From Osmia lignaria lignaria (lineage: Eukaryota; Arthropoda; Insecta; Hymenoptera; Megachilidae): a DNA stretch of 64,000 nt. Positions 23,639-38,449 of the stretch are shown in pieces. The notes under the pieces are model-generated. The model worked only from the letters and a program-made list of their open reading frames with translations, was not told the origin of the DNA and searched no databases. The stretch's first letter is position 1. Every line of letters begins with the position of its first letter. Location: positions 24,506,001-24,570,000 of the forward strand of contig NW_027478162.1 in assembly GCF_051020975.1 (NCBI RefSeq). The letters run 5' to 3'. The translations under genes and the position numbers were made by a program.

Positions 23639-26600
23639 TCAGATGCGTAGTTCTCGAGATATATCAAGATATTTAAAAGTTCCGAAGCCGCACCAACATA
23701 ATAGAGATACAGAAACACCGTGGCCCCTTTCTTTGAGATAACTCTGCACTATTGCGAGCTGCAAATGCCACTTCCAGCTTAGCTGTGCAGAGGAAGAACA
23801 ACAAGAAGAAGAAGTATCTCGAAATATGTCCGTCAGGCCCGTTCCTTTGAGCTGAATCTGCACATATCTCGGAAACGAAGCGAGCTATGGCAAAATGTTA
23901 AGAGACGTTTTTTGTACAGAATTATGTTTCCTACAATTTATGTTCTATGATATTTTTTGATCAGAAGCGTAGTTTTCGAGATATATCGAGATATTTAAAA
24001 GTTCCGAAGCCGCACCAACATAATAGAGATACAGAAACACCGTGGCCCCTTTCTTTGAGATAACTCTGCACTAGTGCGAGCCGCAAATGCCACTTCCAGC
24101 TTAGCTGTGCAGAAGAAGAACAACAGGAAGAAGAAATATCTCGAAATATGTCCGTCAGGCCCCTTCCCTTGAGATAAATCTGCAAATATCTCGGAAACGA
24201 AGCGAGCTATGGCAAAATGTTAAGAGACCTTTTTTGTAGAGAATTATGTTTCCTACAATTTATGTGCTATGATATTTTTTGATCAGATGCGTAGTTCTCG
24301 AGATATATCGAGATATTTAAAAGTTCCGAAGCCGCACCAACATAATAGAGATACAGAAACACCGTGGCCCCTTTCTTTGAGATAACTCTGCACTAGTGCG
24401 AGCCGCAAATGCCACTTCCAGCTTAGCTGTGCAGAAGAAGAACAACAAGAAGAAGAAATATCTCGAAATATGTCCGTTAGGCCGCTTCCCTTGAGATAAA
24501 TGTGCAAATATCTCGGAAACGAAGCGAGCTATGGCAAAATGTTGAGGGACCTTTTTTGTAGAGAATTAAGTTTCCTACTATTTATGTTCTATGATATTTT
24601 TTGATCAGATGCGTAGTTCTCGAGATATATCAAGATATTTAAAAGTTCCGAAGCCGCACCAACATAATAGAGATACAGAAACACCGTGGCCCCTTTCTTT
24701 GAGATAACTCTGCACTAGTGCGAGCCGCAAATGCCACTTCCAGCTTAGCTGTGCAGAAGAAGAACAACAGGAAGAAGAAATATCTCGAAATATGTCCGTC
24801 AGGCCCCTTCCCTTGAGATAAATCTGCAAATATCTCGGAAACGAAGCGAGCTATGGCAAAATGTTGAGAGACCTTTTTTGTAGAGAATTAAGTTTCCTAC
24901 TTTTTATGTTCTATGATATTTTTTGATCAGATGCGTAGTTCTCGAGATATATCAAGATATTTAAAAGTTCCGAAGCCGCACCAACATAATAGAGATACAG
25001 AAACACCGTGGCCCCTTTCTTTGAGATAACTCTGCACTAGTGCGAGCCGCAAATGCCACTTCCAACTTAGCTGTGCAGAAGAAGAACAACAAGAAGAAGA
25101 AATATCTCGAAATATGTCCGTCAGGCCCCTTCCCTTGAGATAAATCTGCAAATATCTCGGAAACGAAGCGAGCTATGGCAAAATGTTAAGAGACCTTTTT
25201 TGTAGACAATTAAGTTTCCTACTTTTTATGTTCTATGATATTTTTTGATCAGATGCGTAGTTCTCGAGATATATCAAGATATTTAAAAGTTCCGAAGCCG
25301 CACCAACATAATAGAGATACAGAAACACCGTGGCCCCTTTCTTCGAGATAACTCTGCACTAGTGCGAGCCGCAAATGCCACTTCCAGCTTTGCTGTGCAG
25401 AAGAAAAACAACAAGAAGAAGAAATATCTCGAAATATGTCCGTCAGGCCCCTTCCCTTGAGATAAATCTGCAAATATCTCGGAAACGAAGCGAGCTATGG
25501 CAAAATGTTAAGAGACCTTTTTTGTAGAGAATTAAGTTTCCTACTTTTTATGTTCTATGATATTTTTTGATCAGATGCGTAGTTCTCGAGATATATCAAG
25601 ATATTTAAAAGTTCCGAAGCCGCACCAACATAATAGAGATACAGAAACACCGTGGCCCCTTTCTTTGAGATAACTCTGCACTATTGCGAGCTGCAAGTGC
25701 CACTTCCAGCTTAGCTGTGCAGAGGAAGGACAACAAGAAGAAGAAATATCTCGAAATATGTCCGTCAGGCCCCTTCCCTTGAGATAAATCTGCAAATATC
25801 TCGGAAACGAAGCGAGCTATGGCAAAATGTTAAGAGACCTTTTTTGTAGAGAATTAAGTTTCCTACTTTTTATGTTCTATGATATTTTTTGATCAGATGC
25901 GTAGTTCTCGAGATATATCAAGATATTTAAAAGTTCCGAAGCCGCACCAACATAATAGAGATACAGAAACACCGTGGCCCCTTTCTTTGAGATAACTCTG
26001 CACTAGTGCGAGCCGCAAATGCCACTTCCAACTTAGCTGTGCAGAAGAAAAACAACAAGAAGAAGAAATATCTCGAAATATGTCCGTCAGGCCCCTTCCC
26101 TTGAGATAAATCTGCAAATATCTCGGAAACGAAGCGAGCTATGGCAAAATGTTAAGAGACCTTTTTTGTAGAGAATTAAGTTTCCTACTTTTTATGTTCT
26201 ATGATATTTTTTGATCAGATGCGTAGTTCTCGAGATATATCAAGATATTTAAAAGTTCCGAAGCCGCACCAACATAATAGAGATACAGAAACACCGTGGC
26301 CCCTTTCTTTGAGATAACTCTGCACTAGTGCGAGCCGAAAATGCCACTTCCAACTTAGCTGTGCAGAAGAAGAACAACAAGAAGAAGAAATATCTCGAAA
26401 TATGTCCGTCAGGCCCCTTCCCTTGAGATAAATCTGCAAATATCTCGGAAACGAAGCGAGCTATCGCAAAATGTTAAGAGACCTCTTTTGTAGAGAATTA
26501 AGTTTCCTACTTTTTATGTTCTATGATATTTTTTGATCAGATGCGTAGTTCTCGAGATATATCAAGATATTTAAAAGTTCCGAAGCCGCACCAACATAAT

Positions 26601-26858
26601 AGAGATACAGAAACACCGTGGCCCCTTTCTTTGAGATAACTCTGCACTATTGCGAGCTGCAAGTGCCACTTCCAGCTTAGCTGTGCAGAAGAAGGACAAC
26701 AAGAAGAAGAAATATCTCGAAATATGTCCGTCAGGCCCCTTCCCTTGAGATAAATCTGCAAATATCTCGGAAACGAAGCGAGCTATGGCAAAATGTTAAG
26801 AGACCTTTTTTGTAGAGAATTAAGTTTCCTACTTTTTATGTTCTATGATATTTTTTGA
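23639..26858. repeat. Higher-order repeat unit, 10 monomers (3,220 bp): A-B-C-D-D-H-G-I-J-G
   Basis: Same as the preceding unit with one extra D (24927). A private GTTGAGAGACC near 24862 marks this copy. Confidence 0.85.
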
Positions 26859-29756
26859 TCAGATGCGTAGTTCTCGAGATATATCAAGATATTTAAAAGT
26901 TCCGAAGCCGCACCAACATAATAGAGATACAGAAACACCGTGGCCCCTTTCTTTGAGATAACTCTGCACTATTGCGAGCTGCAAATGCCACTTCCAGCTT
27001 AGCTGTGCAGAGGAAGAACAACAAGAAGAAGAAGTATCTCGAAATATGTCCGTCAGGCCCGTTCCTTTGAGCTGAATCTGCACATATCTCGGAAACGAAG
27101 CGAGCTATGGCAAAATGTTAAGAGACGTTTTTTGTACAGAATTATGTTTCCTACAATTTATGTTCTATGATATTTTTTGATCAGAAGCGTAGTTTTCGAG
27201 ATATATCGAGATATTTAAAAGTTCCGAAGCCGCACCAACATAATAGAGATACAGAAACACCGTGGCCCCTTTCTTTGAGATAACTCTGCACTAGTGCGAG
27301 CCGCAAATGCCACTTCCAGCTTAGCTGTGCAGAAGAAGAACAACAAGAAGAAGAAATATCTCGAAATATGTCCGTTAGGCCGCTTCCCTTGAGATAAATG
27401 TGCAAATATCTCGGAAACGAAGCGAGCTATGGCAAAATGTTGAGGGACCTTTTTTGTAGAGAATTAAGTTTCCTACTATTTATGTTCTATGATATTTTTT
27501 GATCAGATGCGTAGTTCTCGAGATATATCAAGATATTTAAAAGTTCCGAAGCCGCACCAACATAATAGAGATACAGAAACACCGTGGCCCCTTTCTTTGA
27601 GATAACTCTGCACTAGTGCGAGCCGCAAATGCCACTTCCAGCTTAGCTGTGCAGAAGAAGAACAACAGGAAGAAGAAATATCTCGAAATATGTCCGTCAG
27701 GCCCCTTCCCTTGAGATAAATCTGCAAATATCTCGGAAACGAAGCGAGCTATGGCAAAATGTTAAGAGACCTTTTTTGTAGAGAATTAAGTTTCCTACTT
27801 TTTATGTTCTATGATATTTTTTGATCAGATGCGTAGTTCTCGAGATATATCAAGATATTTAAAAGTTCCGAAGCCGCACCAACATAATAGAGATACAGAA
27901 ACACCGTGGCCCCTTTCTTTGAGATAACTCTGCACTAGTGCGAGCCGCAAATGCCACTTCCAACTTAGCTGTGCAGAAGAAGAACAACAAGAAGAAGAAA
28001 TATCTCGAAATATGTCCGTCAGGCCCCTTCCCTTGAGATAAATCTGCAAATATCTCGGAAACGAAGCGAGCTATGGCAAAATGTTAAGAGACCTTTTTTG
28101 TAGACAATTAAGTTTCCTACTTTTTATGTTCTATGATATTTTTTGATCAGATGCGTAGTTCTCGAGATATATCAAGATATTTAAAAGTTCCGAAGCCGCA
28201 CCAACATAATAGAGATACAGAAACACCGTGGCCCCTTTCTTCGAGATAACTCTGCACTAGTGCGAGCCGCAAATGCCACTTCCAGCTTTGCTGTGCAGAA
28301 GAAAAACAACAAGAAGAAGAAATATCTCGAAATATGTCCGTCAGGCCCCTTCCCTTGAGATAAATCTGCAAATATCTCGGAAACGAAGCGAGCTATGGCA
28401 AAATGTTAAGAGACCTTTTTTGTAGAGAATTAAGTTTCCTACTTTTTATGTTCTATGATATTTTTTGATCAGATGCGTAGTTCTCGAGATATATCAAGAT
28501 ATTTAAAAGTTCCGAAGCCGCACCAACATAATAGAGATACAGAAACACCGTGGCCCCTTTCTTTGAGATAACTCTGCACTATTGCGAGCTGCAAGTGCCA
28601 CTTCCAGCTTAGCTGTGCAGAGGAAGGACAACAAGAAGAAGAAATATCTCGAAATATGTCCGTCAGGCCCCTTCCCTTGAGATAAATCTGCAAATATCTC
28701 GGAAACGAAGCGAGCTATGGCAAAATGTTAAGAGACCTTTTTTGTAGAGAATTAAGTTTCCTACTTTTTATGTTCTATGATATTTTTTGATCAGATGCGT
28801 AGTTCTCGAGATATATCAAGATATTTAAAAGTTCCGAAGCCGCACCAACATAATAGAGATACAGAAACACCGTGGCCCCTTTCTTTGAGATAACTCTGCA
28901 CTAGTGCGAGCCGCAAATGCCACTTCCAACTTAGCTGTGCAGAAGAAAAACAACAAGAAGAAGAAATATCTCGAAATATGTCCGTCAGGCCCCTTCCCTT
29001 GAGATAAATCTGCAAATATCTCGGAAACGAAGCGAGCTATGGCAAAATGTTAAGAGACCTTTTTTGTAGAGAATTAAGTTTCCTACTTTTTATGTTCTAT
29101 GATATTTTTTGATCAGATGCGTAGTTCTCGAGATATATCAAGATATTTAAAAGTTCCGAAGCCGCACCAACATAATAGAGATACAGAAACACCGTGGCCC
29201 CTTTCTTTGAGATAACTCTGCACTAGTGCGAGCCGAAAATGCCACTTCCAACTTAGCTGTGCAGAAGAAGAACAACAAGAAGAAGAAATATCTCGAAATA
29301 TGTCCGTCAGGCCCCTTCCCTTGAGATAAATCTGCAAATATCTCGGAAACGAAGCGAGCTATCGCAAAATGTTAAGAGACCTCTTTTGTAGAGAATTAAG
29401 TTTCCTACTTTTTATGTTCTATGATATTTTTTGATCAGATGCGTAGTTCTCGAGATATATCAAGATATTTAAAAGTTCCGAAGCCGCACCAACATAATAG
29501 AGATACAGAAACACCGTGGCCCCTTTCTTTGAGATAACTCTGCACTATTGCGAGCTGCAAGTGCCACTTCCAGCTTAGCTGTGCAGAAGAAGGACAACAA
29601 GAAGAAGAAATATCTCGAAATATGTCCGTCAGGCCCCTTCCCTTGAGATAAATCTGCAAATATCTCGGAAACGAAGCGAGCTATGGCAAAATGTTAAGAG
29701 ACCTTTTTTGTAGAGAATTAAGTTTCCTACTTTTTATGTTCTATGATATTTTTTGA
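26859..29756. repeat. Higher-order repeat unit, 9 monomers (2,898 bp): A-(B/C hybrid)-D-D-H-G-I-J-G
   Basis: Differs from the preceding unit by loss of one monomer between A and C. The surviving copy (27181) has the B-type start and C-type end, so the loss fell inside the B/C pair. Confidence 0.85.
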
Positions 29757-32700
29757 TCAGATGCGTAGTTCTCGAGATATATCAAGATATTTAAAAGTTC
29801 CGAAGCCGCACCAACATAATAGAGATACAGAAACACCGTGGCCCCTTTCTTTGAGATAACTCTGCACTATTGCGAGCTGCAAATGCCACTTCCAGCTTAG
29901 CTGTGCAGAGGAAGAACAACAAGAAGAAGAAGTATCTCGAAATATGTCCGTCAGGCCCGTTCCTTTGAGCTGAATCTGCACATATCTCGGAAACGAAGCG
30001 AGCTATGGCAAAATGTTAAGAGACGTTTTTTGTACAGAATTATGTTTCCTACAATTTATGTTCTATGATATTTTTTGATCAGAAGCGTAGTTTTCGAGAT
30101 ATATCGAGATATTTAAAAGTTCCGAAGCCGCACCAACATAATAGAGATACAGAAACACCGTGGCCCCTTTCTTTGAGATAACTCTGCACTAGTGCGAGCC
30201 GCAAATGCCACTTCCAGCTTAGCTGTGCAGAAGAAGAACAACAAGAAGAAGAAATATCTCGAAATATGTCCGTTAGGCCGCTTCCCTTGAGATAAATGTG
30301 CAAATATCTCGGAAACGAAGCGAGCTATGGCAAAATGTTGAGGGACCTTTTTTGTAGAGAATTAAGTTTCCTACTATTTATGTTCTATGATATTTTTTGA
30401 TCAGATGCGTAGTTCTCGAGATATATCAAGATATTTAAAAGTTCCGAAGCCGCACCAACATAATAGAGATACAGAAACACCGTGGCCCCTTTCTTTGAGA
30501 TAACTCTGCACTAGTGCGAGCCGCAAATGCCACTTCCAGCTTAGCTGTGCAGAAGAAGAACAACAGGAAGAAGAAATATCTCGAAATATGTCCGTCAGGC
30601 CCCTTCCCTTGAGATAAATCTGCAAATATCTCGGAAACGAAGCGAGCTATGGCAAAATGTTAAGAGACCTTTTTTGTAGAGAATTAAGTTTCCTACTTTT
30701 TATGTTGTATGATATTTTTTGATCAGATGCGTAGTTCTCGAGATATATCGAGATATTTAAAAGTTCCGAAGCCGCACCAACATAATAGAGATACAGAAAC
30801 ACCGTGGCCCCTTTCTTTGAGATAACTCTGCACTAGTGCGAGCCGCAAATGCCACTTCCAGCTTAGCTGTGCAGAAGAAGAACAACAAGAAGAAGAAATA
30901 TCTCGAAATATGTCCGTCAGGCCCCTTCCCTTGAGATAAATCTGCAAATATCTCGGAAACGAAGCGAGCTATGGCAAAATGTTAAGAGACGTTTTTTGTA
31001 GAGAATTATGTTTCCTACAATTTATGTGCTATGATATTTTTTGATCAGAAGCGTAGTTTTCGAGATATATCGAGATATTTAAAAGTTCCGAAGCCGCACC
31101 AACATAATAGAGATACAGAAACACCGTGGCCCCTTTCTTTGAGATAACTCTGCACTAGTGCGAGCCGCAAATGCCACTTCCAGCTTAGCTGTGCAGAAGA
31201 AGAACAACAAGAAGAAGAAATATCTCGAAATATGTCCGTTAGGCCGCTTCCCTTGAGATAAATGTGCAAATATCTCGGAAACGAAGCGAGCTATGGCAAA
31301 ATGTTGAGGGACCTTTTTTGTAGAGAATTAAGTTTCCTACTATTTATGTTCTATGATATTTTTTGATCAGATGCGTAGTTCTCGAGATATATCAAGATAT
31401 TTAAAAGTTCCGAAGCCGCACCAACATAATAGAGATACAGAAACACCGTGGCCCCTTTCTTTGAGATAACTCTGCACTAGTGCGAGCCGCAAATGCCACT
31501 TCCAACTTAGCTGTGCAGAAGAAGAACAACAAGAAGAAGAAATATCTCGAAATATGTCCGTCAGGCCCCTTCCCTTGAGATAAATCTGCAAATATCTCGG
31601 AAACGAAGCGAGCTATGGCAAAATGTTAAGAGACCTTTTTTGTAGACAATTAAGTTTCCTACTTTTTATGTTCTATGATATTTTTTGATCAGATGCGTAG
31701 TTCTCGAGATATATCAAGATATTTAAAAGTTCCGAAGCCGCACCAACATAATAGAGATACAGAAACACCGTGGCCCCTTTCTTCGAGATAACTCTGCACT
31801 AGTGCGAGCCGCAAATGCCACTTCCAGCTTAGCTGTGCAGAAGAAAAACAACAAGAAGAAGAAATATCTCGAAATATGTCCGTCAGGCCCCTTCCCTTGA
31901 GATAAATCTGCAAATATCTCGGAAACGAAGCGAGCTATGGCAAAATGTTAAGAGACCTTTTTTGTAGAGAATTAAGTTTCCTACTTTTTATGTTCTATGA
32001 TATTTTTTGATCAGATGCGTAGTTCTCGAGATATATCAAGATATTTAAAAGTTCCGAAGCCGCACCAACATAATAGAGATACAGAAACACCGTGGCCCCT
32101 TTCTTTGAGATAACTCTGCACTATTGCGAGCTGCAAGTGCCACTTCCAGCTTAGCTGTGCAGAAGAAGGACAACAAGAAGAAGAAATATCTCGAAATATG
32201 TCCGTCAGGCCCCTTCCCTTGAGATAAATCTGCAAATATCTCGGAAACGAAGCGAGCTATGGCAAAATGTTAAGAGACCTTTTTTGTAGAGAATTAAGTT
32301 TCCTACTTTTTATGTTCTATGATATTTTTTGATCAGATGCGTAGTTCTCGAGATATATCAAGATATTTAAAAGTTCCGAAGCCGCACCAACATAATAGAG
32401 ATACAGAAACACCGTGGCCCCTTTCTTTGAGATAACTCTGCACTAGTGCGAGCCGCAAATGCCACTTCCAACTTAGCTGTGCAGAAGAAAAACAACAAGA
32501 AGAAGAAATATCTCGAAATATGTCCGTCAGGCCCCTTCCCTTGAGATAAATCTGCAAATATCTCGGAAACGAAGCGAGCTATGGCAAAATGTTAACAGAC
32601 CTTTTTTGTAGAGAATTAAGTTTCCTACTTTTTATGTTCTATGATATTTTTTGATCAGATGCGTAGTTCTCGAGATATATCAAGATATTTAAAAGTTCCG

Positions 32701-33298
32701 AAGCCGCACCAACATAATAGAGATACAGAAACACCGTGGCCCCTTTCTTTGAGATAACTCTGCACTATTGCGAGCTGCAAATGCCACTTCCAGCTTAGCT
32801 GTGCAGAAGAAGGACAACAAGAAGAAGAAATATCTCGAAATATGTCCGTCAGGCCCCTTCCCTTGAGATAAATCTGCAAATATCTCGGAAACGAAGCGAG
32901 CTATGGCAAAATGTTAACAGACCTTTTTTGTAGAGAATTAAGTTTCCTACTTTTTATGTTCTATGATATTTTTTGATCAGATGCGTAGTTCTCGAGATAT
33001 ATCAAGATATTTAAAAGTTCCGAAGCCGCACCAACATAATAGAGATACAGAAACACCGTGGCCCCTTTCTTTGAGATAACTCTGCACTATTGCGAGCTGC
33101 AAATGCCACTTCCAGCTTAGCTGTGCAGAAGAAGGACAACAAGAAGAAGAAATATCTCGAAATATGTCCGTCAGGCCCCTTCCCTTGAGATAAATCTGCA
33201 AATATCTCGGAAACGAAGCGAGCTATGGCAAAATGTTAAGGGACCTTTTTTGTAGAGAATTAAGTTTCCTACTTTTTATGTTGTATGATATTTTTTGA
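29757..33298. repeat. Higher-order repeat unit, 11 monomers (3,542 bp): A-C-D-D-C-D-K-G-I-G-G
   Basis: The unit is expanded by a second C-D pair (31045-31688) and by a tandem duplication of the last G. The final two G copies (32655 and 32977) both have CTGCAAATG in place of the usual CTGCAAGTG. Both also follow a GTTAACAGACC marker (32591 and 32913), 322 bp apart. Confidence 0.82.
32655..33298. repeat. Recent single-monomer tandem duplication
   Basis: Two consecutive type-G monomers with the same private combination (GCTGCAAATG plus GAAGGACAAC), each preceded by GTTAACAGACC. This looks like one of the youngest duplications in the window. Confidence 0.8.
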
Positions 33299-36196
33299 TC
33301 AGATGCGTAGTTCTCGAGATATATCAAGATATTTAAAAGTTCCGAAGCCGCACCAACATAATAGAGATACAGAAACACCGTGGCCCCTTTCTTTGAGATA
33401 ACTCTGCACTATTGCGAGCTGCAAATGCCACTTCCAGCTTAGCTGTGCAGAGGAAGAACAACAAGAAGAAGAAGTATCTCGAAATATGTCCGTCAGGCCC
33501 GTTCCTTTGAGCTGAATCTGCACATATCTCGGAAACGAAGCGAGCTATGGCAAAATGTTGAGGGACCTTTTGTGTAGAGAATTAAGTTTCCTACTATTTA
33601 TGTTCTATGATATTTTTTGATCAGATGCGTAGTTCTCGAGATATATCAAGATATTTAAAAGTTCCGAAGCCGCACCAACATAATAGAGATACAGAAACAC
33701 CGTGGCCCCTTTCTTTGAGATAACTCTGCACTAGTGCGAGCCGCAAATGCCACTTCCAACTTAGCTGTGCAGAAGAAGAACAACAAGAAGAAGAAATATC
33801 TCGAAATATGTCCGTCAGGCCCCTTCCCTTGAGATGTATCTGCAAATATCTCGGAAAGGAAGCGAGCTATGGCAAAATGTTAAGAGACCTTTTTTGTAGA
33901 GAATTAAGTTTCCTACTTTTTATGTTCTATGATATTTTTTGATCAGATGCGTAGTTCTCGAGATATATCAAGATATTTAAAAGTTCCGAAGCCGCACCAA
34001 CATAATAGAGATACAGAAACACCGTGGCCCCTTTCTTTGAGATTACTCTGCACTATTGCGAGCTGCAAATGCCACTTCCAGCTTAGCTGTGCAGAGGAAG
34101 AACAACAAGAAGAAGAAATATCTCGAAATATGTCCGTCAGGCCCCTTCCCTTGAGATAAATCTGCAAATATCTCGGAAACGAAGCGAGCTATGGCAAAAT
34201 GTTAAGAGACCTTTTTTGTAGAGAATTAAGTTTCCTACTTTTTATCTTCTATGATATTTTTTGATCAGATGCGTAGTTCTCGAGATATATCAAGATATTT
34301 AAAAGTTCCGAAGCCGCACCAACATAATAGAGATACAGAAACACCGTGGCCCCTTTCTTTGAGATAACTCTGCACTAGTGCGAGCCGCAAATGCCACTTC
34401 CAACTTAGCTGTGCAGAAGAAGAACAACAAGAAGAAGAAATATCTCGAAATATGTCCGTTAGGCCGCTTCCCTTGAGATAAATCTGCAAATATCTCGGAA
34501 ACGAAGCGAGCTATGGCAAAATGTTAAGAGACCTTTTTTGTAGAGAATTAAGTTTCCTACTTTTTATGTTCTATGATATTTTTTGATCAGATGCGTAGTT
34601 CTCGAGATATATCAAGATATTTAAAAGTTCCGAAGCCGCACCAACATAATAGAGATACAGAAACACCGTGGCCCCTTTCTTTGAGATTACTCTGCACTAT
34701 TGCGAGCTGCAAATGCCACTTCCAGCTTAGCTGTGCAGAGGAAGAACAACAAGAAGAAGAAATATCTCGAAATATGTCCGTCAGGCCCCTTCCCTTGAGA
34801 TAAATCTGCAAATATCTCGGAAACGAAGCGAGCTATGGCAAAATGTTAAGAGACCTTTTTTGTAGAGAATTAAGTTTCCTACTTTTTATGTTCTATGATA
34901 TTTTTTGATCAGATGCGTAGTTCTCGAGATATATCAAGATATTTAAAAGTTCCGAAGCCGCACCAACATAATAGAGATACAGAAACACCGTGGCCCCTTT
35001 CTTTGAGATAACTCTGCACTATTGCGAGCTGCAAATGCCACCTCCAGCTTAGCTGTGCAGAAGAAGAACAACAAGAAGAAGAAATATCTCGAAATATGTC
35101 CGTCAGGCCCCTTCCCTTGAGATAAATCTGCAAATATCTCGGAAACGAAGCGAGCTATGGCAAAATGTTAAGAGACCTTTTTTGTAGACAATTAAGTTTC
35201 CTACTTTTTATGTTCTATGATATTTTTTGATCAGATGCGTAGTTCTCGAGATATATCAAGATATTTAAAAGTTCCGAAGCCGCACCAACATAATAGAGAT
35301 ACAGAAACACCGTGGCCCCTTTCTTCGAGATAACTCTGCACTAGTGCGAGCCGCAAATGCCACTTCCAGCTTTGCTGTGCAGAAGAAAAACAACAAGAAG
35401 AAGAAATATCTCGAAATATGTCCGTCAGGCCCCTTCCCTTGAGATAAATCTGCAAATATCTCGGAAACGAAGCGAGCTATGGCAAAATGTTAAGAGACCT
35501 TTTTTGTAGAGAATTAAGTTTCCTACTTTTTATGTTCTATAATATTTTTTGATCAGATGCGTAGTTCTCGAGATATATCAAGATATTTAAAAGTTCCGAA
35601 GCCGCACCAACATAATAGAGATACAGAAACACCGTGGCCCCTTTCTTTGAGATAACTCTGCACTATTGCGAGCTGCAAGTGCCACTTCCAGCTTAGCTGT
35701 GCAGAAGAAGGACAACAAGAAGAAGAAATATCTCGAAATATGTCCGTCAGGCCCCTTCCCTTGAGATAAATCTGCAAATATCTCGGAAACGAATCGAGCT
35801 ATCGCAAAATGTTAAGAGACCTCTTTTGTAGAGAATTAAGTTTCCTACTTTTTATGTTCTATGATATTTTTTGATCAGATGCGTAGTTCGCGAGATATAT
35901 CAAGATATTTAAAAGTTCCGAAGCCGCACCAACATAATAGAGATACAGAAACACCGTGGCCCCTTTCTTTGAGATAACTCTGCACTATTGCGAGCTGCAA
36001 GTGCCACTTCCAGCTTAGCTGTGCAGAAGAAGGACAACAAGAAGAAGAAATATCTCGAAATATGTCCGTCAGGCCCCTTCCCTTGAGATAAATCTGCAAA
36101 TATCTCGGAAACGAAGCGAGCTATGGCAAAATGTTAAGAGACCTTTTTTGTAGAGAATTAAGTTTCCTACTTTTTATGTTCTATGATATTTTTTGA
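33299..36196. repeat. Irregular higher-order repeat unit, 9 monomers (2,898 bp)
   Basis: Starts with A and ends with H-G-G, but the middle (33621-35230) holds unusual copies. Two near-identical monomers with TTTGAGATTACTC (ORF-phase units 33943 and 34587) are 644 bp apart. Between them is a copy with the C-type marker GTTAGGCCGC but otherwise D-like. One copy (34909) has CCACCTCCAGC near 35039. The region looks like a patchwork of exchanges. Confidence 0.75.
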
Positions 36197-37484
36197 TCAG
36201 ATGCGTAGTTCTCGAGATATATCAAGATATTTAAAAGTTCCGAAGCCGCACCAACATAATAGAGATACAGAAACACCGTGGCCCCTTTCTTTGAGATAAC
36301 TCTGCACTATTGCGAGCTGCAAATGCCACTTCCAGCTTAGCTGTGCAGAGGAAGAACAACAAGAAGAAGAAGTATCTCGAAATATGTCCGTCAGGCCCGT
36401 TCCTTTGAGCTGAATCTGCACATATCTCGGAAACGAAGCGAGCTATGGCAAAATGTTAAGAGACGTTTTTTGTACAGAATTATGTTTCCTACAATTTATG
36501 TTCTATGATATTTTTTGATCAGAAGCGTAGTTTTCGAGATATATCGAGATATTTAAAAGTTCCGAAGCCGCACCAACATAATAGAGATACAGAAACACCG
36601 TGGCCCCTTTCTTTGAGATAACTCTGCACTAGTGCGAGCCGCAAATGCCACTTCCAGCTTAGCTGTGCAGAAGAAGAACAACAAGAAGAAGAAATATCTC
36701 GAAATATGTCCGTTAGGCCGCTTCCCTTGAGATAAATGTGCAAATATCTCGGAAACGAAGCGAGCTATGGCAAAATGTTGAGGGACCTTTTTTGTAGAGA
36801 ATTAAGTTTCCTACTATTTATGTTCTATGATATTTTTTGATCAGATGCGTAGTTCTCGAGATATATCAAGATATTTAAAAGTTCCGAAGCCGCACCAACA
36901 TAATAGAGATACAGAAACACCGTGGCCCCTTTCTTTGAGATAACTCTGCACTAGTGCGAGCCGCAAATGCCACTTCCAGCTTAGCTGTGCAGAAGAAGAA
37001 CAACAGGAAGAAGAAATATCTCGAAATATGTCCGTCAGGCCCCTTCCCTTGAGATAAATCTGCAAATATCTCGGAAACGAAGCGAGCTATGGCAAAATGT
37101 TAAGAGACCTTTTTTGTAGAGAATTAAGTTTCCTACTTTTTATGTTCTATGATATTTTTTGATCAGATGCGTAGTTCTCGAGATATATCAAGATATTTAA
37201 AAGTTCCGAAGCCGCACCAACATAATAGAGATACCGAAACACCGTGGCCCCTTTCTTCGAGATAACTCTGCACTAGTGCGAGCCGCAAATGCCACTTCCA
37301 GCTTTGCTGTGCAGAAGAAAAACAACAAGAAGAAGAAATATCTCGAAATATGTCCGTCAGGCCCCTTCCCTTGAGATAAATCTGCAAATATCTCGGAAAC
37401 GAAGCGAGCTATGGCAAAATGTTAAGAGACCTTTTTTGTAGAGAATTAAGTTTCCTACTTTTTATGCTCTATGATATTTTTTGA

Positions 37485-38449
37485 TCAGATGCGTAGTTCT
37501 CGAGATATATCAAGATATTTAAAAGTTCCGAAGCCGCACCAACATAATAGAGATACAGAAACACCGTGGCCCCTTTCTTTGAGATAACTCTGCACTAGTG
37601 CGAGCCGCAAATGCCACTTCCAACTTAGCTGTGCAGAAGAAAAACAACAAGAAGAAGAAATATCTCGAAATATGTCCGTCAGGCCCCTTCCCTTGAGATA
37701 AATCTGCAAATATCTCGGAAACGAAGCGAGCTATGGCAAAATGTTAAGAGACCTTTTTTGTAGAGAATTAAGTTTCCTACTTTTTATGTTCTATGATATT
37801 TTTTGATCAGATGCGTAGTTCTCGAGATATATCAAGATATTTAAAAGTTCCGAAGCCGCACCAACATAATAGAGATACAGAAACACCGTGGCCCCTTTCT
37901 TTGAGATAACTCTGCACTAGTGCGAGCCGAAAATGCCACTTCCAACTTAGCTGTGCAGAAGAAGAACAACAAGAAGAAGAAATATCTCGAAATATGTCCG
38001 TCAGGCCCCTTCCCTTGAGATAAATCTGCAAATATCTCGGAAACGAAGCGAGCTATGGCAAAATGTTAAGAGACCTTTTTTGTAGACAATTAAGTTTCCT
38101 ACTTTTTATGTTCTATGATATTTTTTGATCAGATGCGTAGTTCTCGAGATATATCAAGATATTTAAAAGTTCCGAAGCGCACGAACATAATAGAGATACA
38201 GAAACACCGTGGCCCCTTTCTTCGAGATAACTCTGCACTAGTGCGAGCCGCAAATGCCACTTCCAGCTTAGCTGTGCAGAAGAAGAACAACAAGAAGAAG
38301 AAATATCTCGAAATATGTCCGTCAGGCCCCTTCCCTTGAGATAAATCTGCAAATATCTCGGAAACGAAGCGAGCTATCGCAAAATGTTAAGAGACCTCTT
38401 TTGTAGAGAATTAAGTTTCCTACTTTTTATGTTCTATGATATTTTTTGA
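37485..38449. repeat. Three-monomer segment I-J-L, first copy (965 bp)
   Basis: Carries the shared 1-bp deletion with an adjacent C-to-G change, GAAGCGCACGAAC, near 38175-38187. It is followed by CTATCGCAAAATG and GACCTCTTTTG. A private TTTATGCTCTATG lies near 37463. Confidence 0.82.

Noticed and set aside
38113..38352. Frame-shifted 79-residue ORFs (also at 10422, 41010, 50025 and similar) as variant proteins
   Set aside because: They result from 1-bp deletions in the monomer. The altered ends are the same DNA read in another frame.
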